NCBI GenBank assembly: GCA_016934775.1
Contig: JAFGSP010000171.1
Span: 1 to 11,678 of the forward strand
Reading direction: 5' to 3'
Source of the DNA: Candidatus Woesearchaeota archaeon
GTDB lineage: Archaea > Nanobdellota > Nanobdellia > Woesearchaeales > GW2011-AR15
DNA length: 11,678 nt
Positions 1-5,551 of the stretch are shown here, piece by piece (position 1 is the stretch's first letter; every line of letters starts with the position of its first letter). A program made the position numbers and the translations under genes. The notes under the pieces were generated by a model. It was not told the DNA's origin and searched no databases. It saw only the letters and a list, made by a program, of their open reading frames with translations.

Positions 1-70
1 GTTGTCTAGTGGATCAATGTTTTTTTCCACAAATTGAGTTCAACCAAAAAAGAATCAGGGGGCGATTATT

Positions 71-1543
71 TTGGTCAAAATTCCAAAGGACATGATTATT
101 TCTAAAATAAAAGAGAAAACAGGCATATCTGACACTGAACTGAATTCAAAAGTCAGAGACAAGCTTGACCAGTTGTCAGGTCTGATAAGTGAAGAAGGCG
201 CGCTTCATATCATTGCGAATGAGATGGGAGTAAAGATATTTGAAGAGGTTTCAGGGGAGCTTAAGATCAAGAACGTTTTGTCAGGCATGAGAAGTGTCGA
301 TATAACTGGAAAAGTCGTGAAAGTATACGAGGTCAGGACTTTTGAGAAAGAAGGCAGGCAGGGCAGAGTCGGCAATTTCTTGATTGGTGATGAGACTGGT
401 GTCATGAGAGTAGTTGCCTGGAATGACCAGGCTAGTTTGCTACAGAAACTAAAAGAGGGAGACATCGTCAAGATTGAGGCGGGATACACAAGAGAAAACC
501 AGGGAAAGACAGAAGTGCATCTCGGCCAGAAGACAAATGTTGTTCTTTCTCCGAAGAATGTTGAAGATATTGATGTCAAGCCAAGGACAAGGATGAGGAA
601 GAAGATAGCTGAGTTAAATGAGAATGACCAGGACGTTGAGGTCATAGGGACTATTGTCCAGGTTTTTGATCCCAGATTTTTTGAGATTTGCCCTGAATGC
701 GGGAAGAGAGCAAAAGAAAGAGACGGCAGCTATTATTGCGACCAGCATGATAAAGTAACACCAGGATATTCTTATGTGGCAAACCTTTTCCTTGATGACG
801 GCACAGAAAACATAAGGACAGTACTCTGGAGAACACAACTGCAGAGGCTTTTTGGCATGTCAAACGAGGAGATTGTTTCAAGGAAAGACGGCTCTTTTGA
901 AGATATAAAAACAGAGCTTCTCGGCAAGATAGTCAAGTTTGTGGGAAGGACAAGCAAGAACGAGATGTTCGAGAGGATAGAATTCATACCTCAGCTCGTG
1001 TTTACAGACCCGGATCCGAATGAAGAGATTTCAAGGCTGAATGAAGAGATCAAAGAAAAGGTAGATGAGCCTGAACCAGAGCCATCAAGATCGCCAGTTA
1101 GGCATGAAGAGGAGTCTGTTGAGACTTATGATGAAGAGGATATTGAATCCGGCCTGGGTTCAGAAGACGAGGATGTCGAGGAAATTACATTAGGTGGAGA
1201 TACAGATGAATCAGACGACTCTGTTCAATCAGAGGAGGAAGATGATGTTGAAGAGATTTCTTTTTCAATGGACAGCAGTGATGACGAAGAGTCAGAAGTG
1301 GAAGCTATTGATCTTGAAGAAGAGTCTTCTTTTGATGAGGATACAGAGGAAGATATTGAAGATAGTGAAGAGATTGAATCAGTGGACCTTTCTGTGTCAC
1401 AAGTTTCAGATATAGCCGCAGCACAGCCTCAATCAATAAAACCAATTCAGGGGATGGCTTCTGTATCAGCAGTTCCTGAAAAAAAGAAAGATGTTGAAGT
1501 CTTCGATGATATCGAAGACCTCAGCGACCTGGATTCATTGTGA
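71..1543 (+). CDS. Replication protein A (archaeal RPA, single-stranded DNA-binding protein) with long acidic tail
   Basis: Binds single-stranded DNA during replication, repair and recombination. The predicted protein has 490 residues. Residues 1-60 are a helical N-terminal domain. A first OB fold spans about 75-165 (VITGKVVKVYEVRTF-like strand, then GNFLIGDETGVMRVVAW). A second OB fold at about 188-312 carries a zinc finger, C207-x2-C210 and C223-x2-H226, as in archaeal RPA large subunits. Residues 331-440 are low-complexity Asp/Glu/Ser. A short linker (441-475) then leads to an acidic tip ending DDIEDLSDLDSL. The start chosen is TTG at 71 with a purine-rich GGGGG element at 58-62. The next ATG (92) would remove seven residues and has AAGGA too close to it. 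The 3' end overlaps the convergent gene by 23 bp. Family assignment is secure. The function of the tail is unknown. Confidence 0.9.
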   Translation: MVKIPKDMIISKIKEKTGISDTELNSKVRDKLDQLSGLISEEGALHIIANEMGVKIFEEVSGELKIKNVLSGMRSVDITGKVVKVYEVRTFEKEGRQGRVGNFLIGDETGVMRVVAWNDQASLLQKLKEGDIVKIEAGYTRENQGKTEVHLGQKTNVVLSPKNVEDIDVKPRTRMRKKIAELNENDQDVEVIGTIVQVFDPRFFEICPECGKRAKERDGSYYCDQHDKVTPGYSYVANLFLDDGTENIRTVLWRTQLQRLFGMSNEEIVSRKDGSFEDIKTELLGKIVKFVGRTSKNEMFERIEFIPQLVFTDPDPNEEISRLNEEIKEKVDEPEPEPSRSPVRHEEESVETYDEEDIESGLGSEDEDVEEITLGGDTDESDDSVQSEEEDDVEEISFSMDSSDDEESEVEAIDLEEESSFDEDTEEDIEDSEEIESVDLSVSQVSDIAAAQPQSIKPIQGMASVSAVPEKKKDVEVFDDIEDLSDLDSL

Positions 1544-2027
1544 TTGTTTTTGGCCACAGATAGCCTAGAGCACGAACATATGCTGTTCTATCTTTTAATG
1601 ATACTGCAAAAGTTAAACTAATTTCATGAGGTTGTCCATTTTCTCCTAGTCTGACATAAGGTGAGTCTGAAATGCTTTTTGCTTCCATTCCTTGTCTTTC
1701 AAGATAATCAATTAAGGTCTTAATTGGGGAAATAGGATATCCGTTTCCATTTGTAATATTTAGATATCTATACCTCCAATTTACTAAATCTCTATCATCT
1801 TGCTCCACAGACATCGTAGTTTCTGTATCCCTTCTTAATTTGTTTTCAATAGTTGGTTTGATTAAATAGGCTGTTGAGACTCTTACATTTTGCCAAATAT
1901 TATGAATTAAATAAACAAACGGTTGAACTCTTCCTGAATCATTTCTTCCGTTTCCATTACTATTGCTATTACCCTTCCTTGGCGTTTCCTCAGCTACTCT
2001 TTCTTCAAGGTCTTTTACCATAACCAT
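1521..2027 (-). CDS. Unrecognised hypothetical protein with Asn/Gly/Ser-rich linker
   Basis: I do not recognise this 168-residue protein. A short charged N-terminus (1-18) is followed by a flexible Asn/Gly/Ser-rich linker (residues 19-32). A compact-looking domain of about 135 residues follows, with mixed alpha/beta character: aromatic- and basic-rich at 34-90 (NWRYRYLNI at 83-91), a helix at 101-113 (PIKTLIDYLERQG), and amphipathic strands at 134-156. There is no signal peptide or membrane segment, so it is probably cytoplasmic. The start ATG at 2027 is preceded on the minus strand by AAGGTGA at good spacing. It sits alone and antiparallel between RPA and the radA cluster, and its last codons overlap the 3' end of the RPA gene. 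It looks more AT-rich than its neighbours, which could mean acquisition, but I did not calculate this. A real gene is likely because no competing frame exists over 1544-2027. Confidence 0.62.
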   Translation of the reverse strand: MVMVKDLEERVAEETPRKGNSNSNGNGRNDSGRVQPFVYLIHNIWQNVRVSTAYLIKPTIENKLRRDTETTMSVEQDDRDLVNWRYRYLNITNGNGYPISPIKTLIDYLERQGMEAKSISDSPYVRLGENGQPHEISLTFAVSLKDRTAYVRALGYLWPKTITMNPGR

Positions 2028-2205
2028 TTTTTTTCACCTTATATTCTTTACTCATGTTGTTTTTATCCACTCTCCCAGAAAAAACAGAAGAGCCTGCTAA
2101 ATAATAATAATTGAAATAATTGATATTATGTTGCTATCTGAACGCATAGAACAGATAGAAGGAAGAGGTTATTTATAATAGTTTTGGCATTGAGTGATTT
2201 TCACT

Positions 2206-2239
2206 GGTCATTTTATAACTAATCTTATTAGTTAAGACC
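2206..2239. repeat. Perfect 8-bp inverted repeat inside a GGTC/GACC stem
   Basis: TAACTAAT (2216-2223) and ATTAGTTA (2227-2234) are exact reverse complements with a 3-base loop CTT. They are enclosed by GGTC (2206-2209) and GACC (2236-2239). The two stems are separated by six bases on the left and one on the right. It could be a protein-binding palindrome, a cruciform, or an RNA hairpin that ends transcription from either side. No T-run follows it on the plus strand, which argues against a simple terminator. Confidence 0.55.
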
Positions 2240-2329
2240 CACGACACATCCTCGTTCACTTCGTTAACACTTAGAAAGTCCAATGCTAAAACACGTGGAC
2301 ACACTGGAATAACTCACTTACGTTCGTAA

Positions 2330-2357
2330 TCCACTGGACAAAAAAGTCCACTGGACA
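2330..2357 (+). repeat. Two direct copies of TCCACTGGACA, palindromic core, ORB-like
   Basis: TCCACTGGACA occurs at 2330-2340 and again at 2347-2357, 17 bp apart. Each copy contains the near-palindrome TCCA-C-TGGA, and the second extends to GTCCACTGGAC. Weaker same-orientation relatives lie at 2301 (ACACTGGAATA) and 2201 (TCACTGGTCAT). The core resembles the archaeal origin recognition box (TCCAGTGGAAAC type) bound by Orc1/Cdc6. The second copy also ends about 13 bp before the TATA box at 2371, where an operator or activator site would sit. The repeat itself is certain. Its function is inferred. Confidence 0.5.
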
Positions 2358-2370
2358 TTCCCGTGTGAGG

Positions 2371-2378
2371 TATTTAAA
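2371..2378 (+). promoter_or_regulatory. TATA box for the small-protein gene
   Basis: TATTTAAA matches an archaeal TATA box. Initiation about 26 bp downstream would fall near 2397-2402, just before the first leader hairpin. The gene at 2496 would then have an untranslated leader of about 95 nt. This contrasts with the other promoters in the window, most of which sit about 27 bp from the start codon. Confidence 0.5.
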
Positions 2379-2401
2379 CAACCATGTTCTAACATATCTT
2401 A

Positions 2402-2488
2402 GCTTGTCGCAAACAAGCCCTCCCGCAGCTGGCACCTTGCAGTGCATAATGAAGGCTGCGTTGAAATAAGAACCGAAAGGAAAGGAGG
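2402..2488 (+). promoter_or_regulatory. Structured 5' leader with possible sequestration of the ribosome binding site
   Basis: Hairpin 1 is GCTTGT (2402-2407)/ACAAGC (2413-2418), loop CGCAA. Hairpin 2 is CGCAGC (2424-2429)/GCTGCG (2455-2460), enclosing GCAC (2432-2435)/GTGC (2442-2445). Between them lies CCCTCCC (2418-2424). Its CCTCC (2419-2423) is exactly complementary to the strong Shine-Dalgarno GGAGG at 2484-2488, so pairing of the two would hide the ribosome binding site. A cis-regulatory RNA such as autoregulation by the encoded protein, a riboswitch or a thermosensor is inferred. It matches no family I can name. Confidence 0.42.
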
Positions 2489-2495
2489 CAATAAA

Positions 2496-2771
2496 ATGCA
2501 ACAAACAACACAGATAAAAACAAATATGCCTGAAAAAAAGTTCAGGTCAGGCGCAATATGCGCAACAGTATGGAAAAACTTTTCCGAGAAAGACGGAAAT
2601 GTAGTCGAGTACATGACAGTTTCTTTTGAGAGAAGCTACCAGAAAGACGGCGAATGGAACACTACAAATTCTCTGAGAGTGAATGACCTTCCTCGTGCTT
2701 CACTGGTATTGCAGAAAGCATACGAGTACATTGCACTGAAAGACACAGGCTCTGAAGAGCTTGTTGTTTAA
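2496..2771 (+). CDS. Small conserved-looking protein of unknown function, possibly nucleic-acid binding
   Basis: A 91-residue soluble protein. The chosen ATG (2496) has a strong Shine-Dalgarno, GGAGG at 2484-2488, 7 nt upstream. An upstream in-frame GTG at 2442 lies inside the leader hairpin and is rejected. The core (residues 15-82) reads as strands followed by a helix: KFRSGAICATVW (15-26), a turn with acidic residues, VEYMTVSFERSYQKDGEW (37-54), then NDLPRASLVLQKAYEYIAL (63-81). This pattern recalls small archaeal and bacterial proteins of unknown function that I have seen but cannot name. The strand-turn-strand plus C-terminal helix layout is loosely like PC4/Whirly-type single-stranded-DNA-binding folds, which is inference only. 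It lies 48 bp upstream of radA and downstream of RPA, so a role in DNA recombination or repair is plausible. Gene call secure, function open. Confidence 0.78.
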   Translation: MQQTTQIKTNMPEKKFRSGAICATVWKNFSEKDGNVVEYMTVSFERSYQKDGEWNTTNSLRVNDLPRASLVLQKAYEYIALKDTGSEELVV

Positions 2772-2788
2772 TTTTTTATTTTTTTAAA
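2772..2788 (+). terminator. T-rich terminator-like tract after the small gene
   Basis: Directly after the stop codon the plus strand runs through TTTTTT and TTTTTTT tracts, the usual archaeal intrinsic terminator composition. The adjoining TTTTTAAAAT (2781-2790) may also act as the TATA element for radA, placing initiation near 2812. No stem is visible. Confidence 0.4.
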
Positions 2789-2819
2789 ATCCAAAAACAA
2801 TTTAAAAAAGGTGATATTT

Positions 2820-3806
2820 GTGAATAAGCAAGAACTTGTTATAGTTGAAAAGAAAATGGAATCTACAAACGAAAATGATCTTACAGTGATGGACCTTCCT
2901 GGTGTGGGCCCGGCAACAGCTGAGAAATTGGCAATAGCAGGCTATGAAGACCTGATGGCGATTGCAGTTGCTACGCCCGGAGAGCTGATTGATGCATCTG
3001 GAGTTGGAGAGGCTGCGGCAAAGAAAATCATTGCATCCGCAAGGGCAGCGATGAGAATGGGCTTTGAATCAGGCACAGATATCCTGAAAAGAAGGCAGAG
3101 CATCATCAAGATACCTACAGGATCTGAGAACCTGAATAAGCTTCTTGGAGGCGGATTTGAGACAGGCGCAATAGTGGAATGTTTTGGGGAATTTGGTTCT
3201 GGAAAAACACAGATAGCGCATGCGCTTGCAGTGCAATGCCAAAAGCAGAACCCTAATGCTGTAGCAGTCTTCATCGATACAGAGAACACATTCAGGCCAG
3301 AGAGGATAATAGAGCTTGCTAAAGGAGCAGGACTTGATCCTGAAATAGTTTTGGGAAATATTAAGGTTGCCCGCGCATATAACTCAGACCACCAGATGCT
3401 GTTGGCTGAGAAAGTAAGTGACCTGATTTCTAAACAGGGCCTTAATGTTAAGGTAGTTATAGTTGACTCTTTGACTGCACATTTCAGGGCAGAGTTTATT
3501 GGCAGAGGAACACTGGCAGAAAGGCAGCAGAAGCTTAACAAGCATATGCATGAACTTCTTAAAGTGGCTGACTCGAATAATGTGTTGGTCTATGTGACTA
3601 ACCAAGTAATGGCTCGTCCTGATGTCTTTTTTGGAGACCCGACAGCAGCCATTGGAGGTCATGTGGTTGCGCATGCTTCTACATTTAGGGTCTACCTGAG
3701 GAAAGGAAAAAAAGGATCAAGAGTCGCAAAACTGATTGATTCGCCTAATTTACCAGATGGCGAGACTGCCTTCATAGTTGAGACAGGAGGGTTGAGAGAT
3801 ATATGA
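2820..3806 (+). CDS. radA: DNA repair and recombination protein RadA (archaeal recombinase)
   Basis: ATP-dependent strand-exchange protein, the archaeal RecA/Rad51 homologue, which forms filaments on single-stranded DNA. The 328-residue protein has the normal family length. A helix-hairpin-helix domain comes first (LPGVGPATAEKL at 26-37, second hairpin GVGEAAAKKI at 61-70). The ATPase core has Walker A GEFGSGKT (123-130), catalytic Glu155 in FIDTENTFRPER, Walker B VVIVDS (Asp216), the SLTAHFRAEFIGRG segment (217-230) and the L2 region TNQVMARPDVFFGDP (260-274). GTG at 2820 is preferred because AAGGTGA (2808-2814) lies 5 nt upstream. The earlier GTG at 2811 is part of that ribosome binding site. 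ATG at 2856 is a possible alternative and would leave the HhH domain intact. It is the third gene of the RPA-small protein-RadA neighbourhood. Confidence 0.96.
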   Translation: MNKQELVIVEKKMESTNENDLTVMDLPGVGPATAEKLAIAGYEDLMAIAVATPGELIDASGVGEAAAKKIIASARAAMRMGFESGTDILKRRQSIIKIPTGSENLNKLLGGGFETGAIVECFGEFGSGKTQIAHALAVQCQKQNPNAVAVFIDTENTFRPERIIELAKGAGLDPEIVLGNIKVARAYNSDHQMLLAEKVSDLISKQGLNVKVVIVDSLTAHFRAEFIGRGTLAERQQKLNKHMHELLKVADSNNVLVYVTNQVMARPDVFFGDPTAAIGGHVVAHASTFRVYLRKGKKGSRVAKLIDSPNLPDGETAFIVETGGLRDI

Positions 3807-3807
3807 T

Positions 3808-3834
3808 TTTTTCTTTTGAATTTCTTTGTTTTCT
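3808..3834 (+). terminator. T-rich terminator-like tract after radA
   Basis: A pyrimidine-rich stretch with repeated T-runs (TTTTTTCTTTTG...TTTCTTTGTTTTCT) directly follows the radA stop. This suits archaeal termination, which needs no hairpin. The next gene starts about 70 bp later with its own promoter elements. Confidence 0.4.
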
Positions 3835-3841
3835 AGGATAA

Positions 3842-3868
3842 TTTTATAAATTCTAATGATTTTTATAG
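3842..3868 (+). promoter_or_regulatory. Promoter of the TRAM-domain gene (two candidate TATA elements)
   Basis: TTTTATAAAT (3842-3851) and TTTTTATA (3861-3868) both resemble TATA boxes. They predict initiation near 3873 or 3890, giving a leader of roughly 17-35 nt that includes the AAGGTG ribosome binding site at 3892-3897. I cannot tell which is used. Confidence 0.4.
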
Positions 3869-3906
3869 AGTTAAATAACATAAAAATAGATAAGGTGTAA
3901 AAAAAT

Positions 3907-4266
3907 ATGTATGGAAGATTTAATACCACTGCAGCGCCTGTTAAGGAAGGCGAAGAATTAGACGTGAAGATAATCGCCCTTGGTGACAAGGGAGATGGGA
4001 TAGCAAAGAAAGACGGCTTTGTTATCGTTGTTCCTGGAACACAGGTCAATGATGAAGTCAGGATTAAGGTAACAAGAGTTATGAGAAAAGTCGCCTTTGC
4101 TGAGGTTGTTGGCCAGGCAGAAGTTTCCGATGAGCCAGCTGATGAAGAATCAGAAGAAGAGCCGGAAGCTGAAGAACCAGAGGCTGAGCCAGCTGATGAA
4201 GAATCAGAAGAGGAGCCAGCTGAAGATTCTGAAGACTTTGGCGAGGATATGGAAGAAGAGGAATAG
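3907..4266 (+). CDS. TRAM-domain protein with repetitive acidic tail
   Basis: Small RNA-binding protein of the archaeal stand-alone TRAM type, a beta-barrel fold also found in tRNA-modifying enzymes. Some archaeal members act as RNA chaperones. The TRAM domain spans about residues 12-70, with the diagnostic GDKGDGIAKKDGFVIVVPG (26-44) and QVNDEVRIKVTRVMRKVAFAEV (46-67). Residues 73-119 are almost entirely Glu/Asp/Ala/Pro/Ser and contain an internal duplication (EPADEESEEEP twice, at about 76 and 94). Stand-alone archaeal TRAM proteins are usually near 70 residues, so the tail is an addition. AAGGTG at 3892-3897 lies 9 nt before ATG 3907. The gene stands between radA and thpR with its own promoter. 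The exact RNA target cannot be read from the sequence. Confidence 0.88.
   Translation: MYGRFNTTAAPVKEGEELDVKIIALGDKGDGIAKKDGFVIVVPGTQVNDEVRIKVTRVMRKVAFAEVVGQAEVSDEPADEESEEEPEAEEPEAEPADEESEEEPAEDSEDFGEDMEEEE
4131..4218 (+). repeat. Direct repeat inside the acidic tail of the TRAM gene
   Basis: A segment of about 33 bp beginning TGAGCCAGCTGATGAAGAAT occurs at 4131 and again at 4185, offset 54 bp (18 codons). The first 27 bases are identical and the remainder is nearly so. The offset is a multiple of three, so the reading frame is kept. It looks like a recent in-frame duplication that lengthened the tail. Confidence 0.7.
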
Positions 4267-4306
4267 TTTGTTTCTTTTATTCCTATAATTTAATTTTCTT
4301 TTTAGT

Positions 4307-4849
4307 ATGAGATTATTTATAGCAATAGACTTTCCAGATAACTTCTTAGATATCCCTAAATCTATCCAGGCGTCCTTATTTGATATCTCAGTAAGAGCAA
4401 AGCTGACTTCCTCTTTTCATCTCACCTTGAGATTTCTTGGTGAAGTCAGTGATTCACAAAAAGAACAGATTGTGGAGAAACTATCTGGTATTTCTTTTCC
4501 CAGTTTCACTTTGTGTACTTCATCATTAGGTGTTTTTCCTAATAATAAGTATATCCGAGTTGTGTGGTTAGGTCTGGAAAATTCAGAAGAATTGAAAATA
4601 CTTCAGAAGAATATTGAATCTTCATTATCTTCATTTAGTTTTCGGAAAGACTTTGCTTTTCATCCGCACATTACTCTTGCAAGAGTCTCTAATGTTGATA
4701 ATAAGTCAGCATTTCTCGACAAGATGCGCGGGTTGTCTCATAGAAAGGCATGTTTTGAGGTTGACAGATTCACTCTTTATGAGAGTGTCCTTAAACCGCA
4801 AGGTCCGGAATATAAAAAACTTAAAGAATTCTCAGCATCTCAAAAGTGA
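4307..4849 (+). CDS. thpR: RNA 2',3'-cyclic phosphodiesterase (LigT/ThpR family, 2H phosphoesterase)
   Basis: Hydrolyses RNA 2',3'-cyclic phosphate ends to 2'-phosphates. Bacterial relatives were first named 2'-5' RNA ligase. The 180-residue length is normal. Both signature HxT motifs are present: H38-L-T40 in SSFHLTLRFLGEV and H121-I-T123 in HPHITLARV. Together they form the two-histidine active site. The N-terminus MRLFIAIDFPD is typical. There is no Shine-Dalgarno before ATG 4307. TATAATTT (4284-4291) or CTTTTATT (4273-4280) upstream suggests a leaderless or near-leaderless message. The last 29 bp overlap the convergent membrane-protein gene. The family is certain. Its physiological RNA substrate, possibly tRNA ends or splicing products, is not deducible here. 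Confidence 0.94.
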   Translation: MRLFIAIDFPDNFLDIPKSIQASLFDISVRAKLTSSFHLTLRFLGEVSDSQKEQIVEKLSGISFPSFTLCTSSLGVFPNNKYIRVVWLGLENSEELKILQKNIESSLSSFSFRKDFAFHPHITLARVSNVDNKSAFLDKMRGLSHRKACFEVDRFTLYESVLKPQGPEYKKLKEFSASQK

Positions 4850-5543
4850 GCCTCTCAGATGCTTTCAGGAGTTCAACTTCATTTGTTCCTTCCACAATAA
4901 CACATCCTTTGTTGTCATTGAATATGCCAGTCCTGTTCCCAAGCTTAAAATGAATGACTTTCACAGTTTTTGAGACATTATTACATGTTATGATCGGATA
5001 GTTTGAGCCTGGATATTCTTTAGTGATGGCTGACTTCACATTTAAGCTATAGATGTTTCCTGCAATTTTAGCAATCTCGACAGCAGAAAGGACTACTCCT
5101 CCAGGATCTGTAGGGTCAACTGTCAGATATAATAGGTTTGAGTTCATGAATAACTCCGGAGAAGAGGTCTTATTATCTATCCCTATTATTGTTTGGATAT
5201 GTTCGACTTCATCAGGTGTGTAATGAAACATGATATTATATGTTTTGATCTCTTTTGTCACAATATTCCTTGTACTTATATCTGTAGTCCAGATATTGTC
5301 ATGGTTCTCAAAAACATAACCTTTGAATTCCTTTGTTATGACTTCAGGTGTATTTTCAGTGAGAGTGGATTTAGGGATTAATCTTACACCAAACACAATG
5401 AGACCGAAAATCACAATCAGAACTACAATTCCTTTTATGAGAATATCGTCTTTTTTTAGGTCATTGTTTTTTTTTTCTGTATTCTCTTTTTTTTCCTTCT
5501 TTTTTACAGTCTTTTTTTTCCTTCTTTTTTTTTCTTCTGCCAT
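4821..5543 (-). CDS. Membrane-anchored protein of unknown function, paralogue of the upstream gene (copy A)
   Basis: Unrecognised 240-residue protein. Residues 1-35 are extremely lysine-rich, followed by one hydrophobic segment (about 36-54, IKGIVVLIVIFGLIVFGV). That gives a single-pass anchor with the basic end in the cytoplasm and about 185 residues outside. The outer part aligns by eye with the preceding gene: LYLTVDPTDPGG (138-149) against YLVFDPESQG, YPIITCNNVS (182-191) against LPILTCQNAS, and KGCVIVEGTNEVEL (212-225) against GNCIRVEFASHDIS. Its only two cysteines (187 and 214) are both conserved in the paralogue and could form a disulfide. ATG 5543 has AGGTGG 5 nt upstream. This overlaps the stop codon of the preceding gene (8-bp gap), so the two are probably translationally coupled. 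No enzymatic motif is seen. Confidence 0.72.
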   Translation of the reverse strand: MAEEKKRRKKKTVKKKEKKENTEKKNNDLKKDDILIKGIVVLIVIFGLIVFGVRLIPKSTLTENTPEVITKEFKGYVFENHDNIWTTDISTRNIVTKEIKTYNIMFHYTPDEVEHIQTIIGIDNKTSSPELFMNSNLLYLTVDPTDPGGVVLSAVEIAKIAGNIYSLNVKSAITKEYPGSNYPIITCNNVSKTVKVIHFKLGNRTGIFNDNKGCVIVEGTNEVELLKASERLTFEMLRIL

Positions 5544-5551
5544 GTTTCCAC

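Larger units (their letters stand above)
2028..2495. other. 468-bp non-coding region rich in inverted repeats: candidate origin and/or regulatory region
   Basis: No convincing gene lies here. Running left to right it holds the following. An AT-rich segment (about 2097-2133, with AATAATAATAATTG). A perfect 7-bp inverted repeat CTATCTG/CAGATAG (2134-2158). A second AT-rich patch (2168-2182). An inverted repeat AGTGA-TTT-TCACT (2193-2205). A larger hairpin at 2206-2239. Repeats of a CACTGG motif at 2202, 2302, 2332 and 2349. A small TTAC-GTTC-GTAA hairpin (2318-2329). A TATA box at 2371. A near-palindrome ATGTT-CT-AACAT (2384-2395). A structured leader (2402-2460). This density of symmetry is unlike the other intergenic gaps here, which are short and plain. 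Its role is inferred, not shown. Confidence 0.55.

Noticed and set aside
1..70. Promoter or gene end upstream of RPA
   Set aside because: Only a weak GTGGA/TCCAC stem (9-13 and 26-30) is visible. No good TATA box lies at the right distance and no frame can be supported in so short a stretch.
2008..2055. 16-codon minus-strand frame starting at ATG 2055, overlapping the start of the orphan gene
   Set aside because: The ribosome site at AAGGTGA serves ATG 2027. The short frame has no ribosome site of its own and could only join the gene by a shift in an A8 run, for which there is no further evidence.
2240..2330. tRNA or other standard structural RNA in the repeat-rich gap
   Set aside because: I found no acceptor stem, TPsiC-like GTTCRA arm or anticodon arm arrangement in either strand.
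2442..2495. Earlier GTG start for the small gene
   Set aside because: It lies inside the hairpin of the leader with no ribosome binding site, while ATG 2496 has GGAGG 7 nt upstream.
2286..2504. 72-codon minus-strand frame across the leader and promoter
   Set aside because: It covers the repeat sites, TATA box and leader hairpins of the opposite strand, and has no ribosome binding site or recognisable domain.
2942..3541. 199-codon open frame antisense to radA
   Set aside because: Complement of highly conserved radA sequence, Ser/Cys-rich composition typical of antisense frames, and no promoter or ribosome site.
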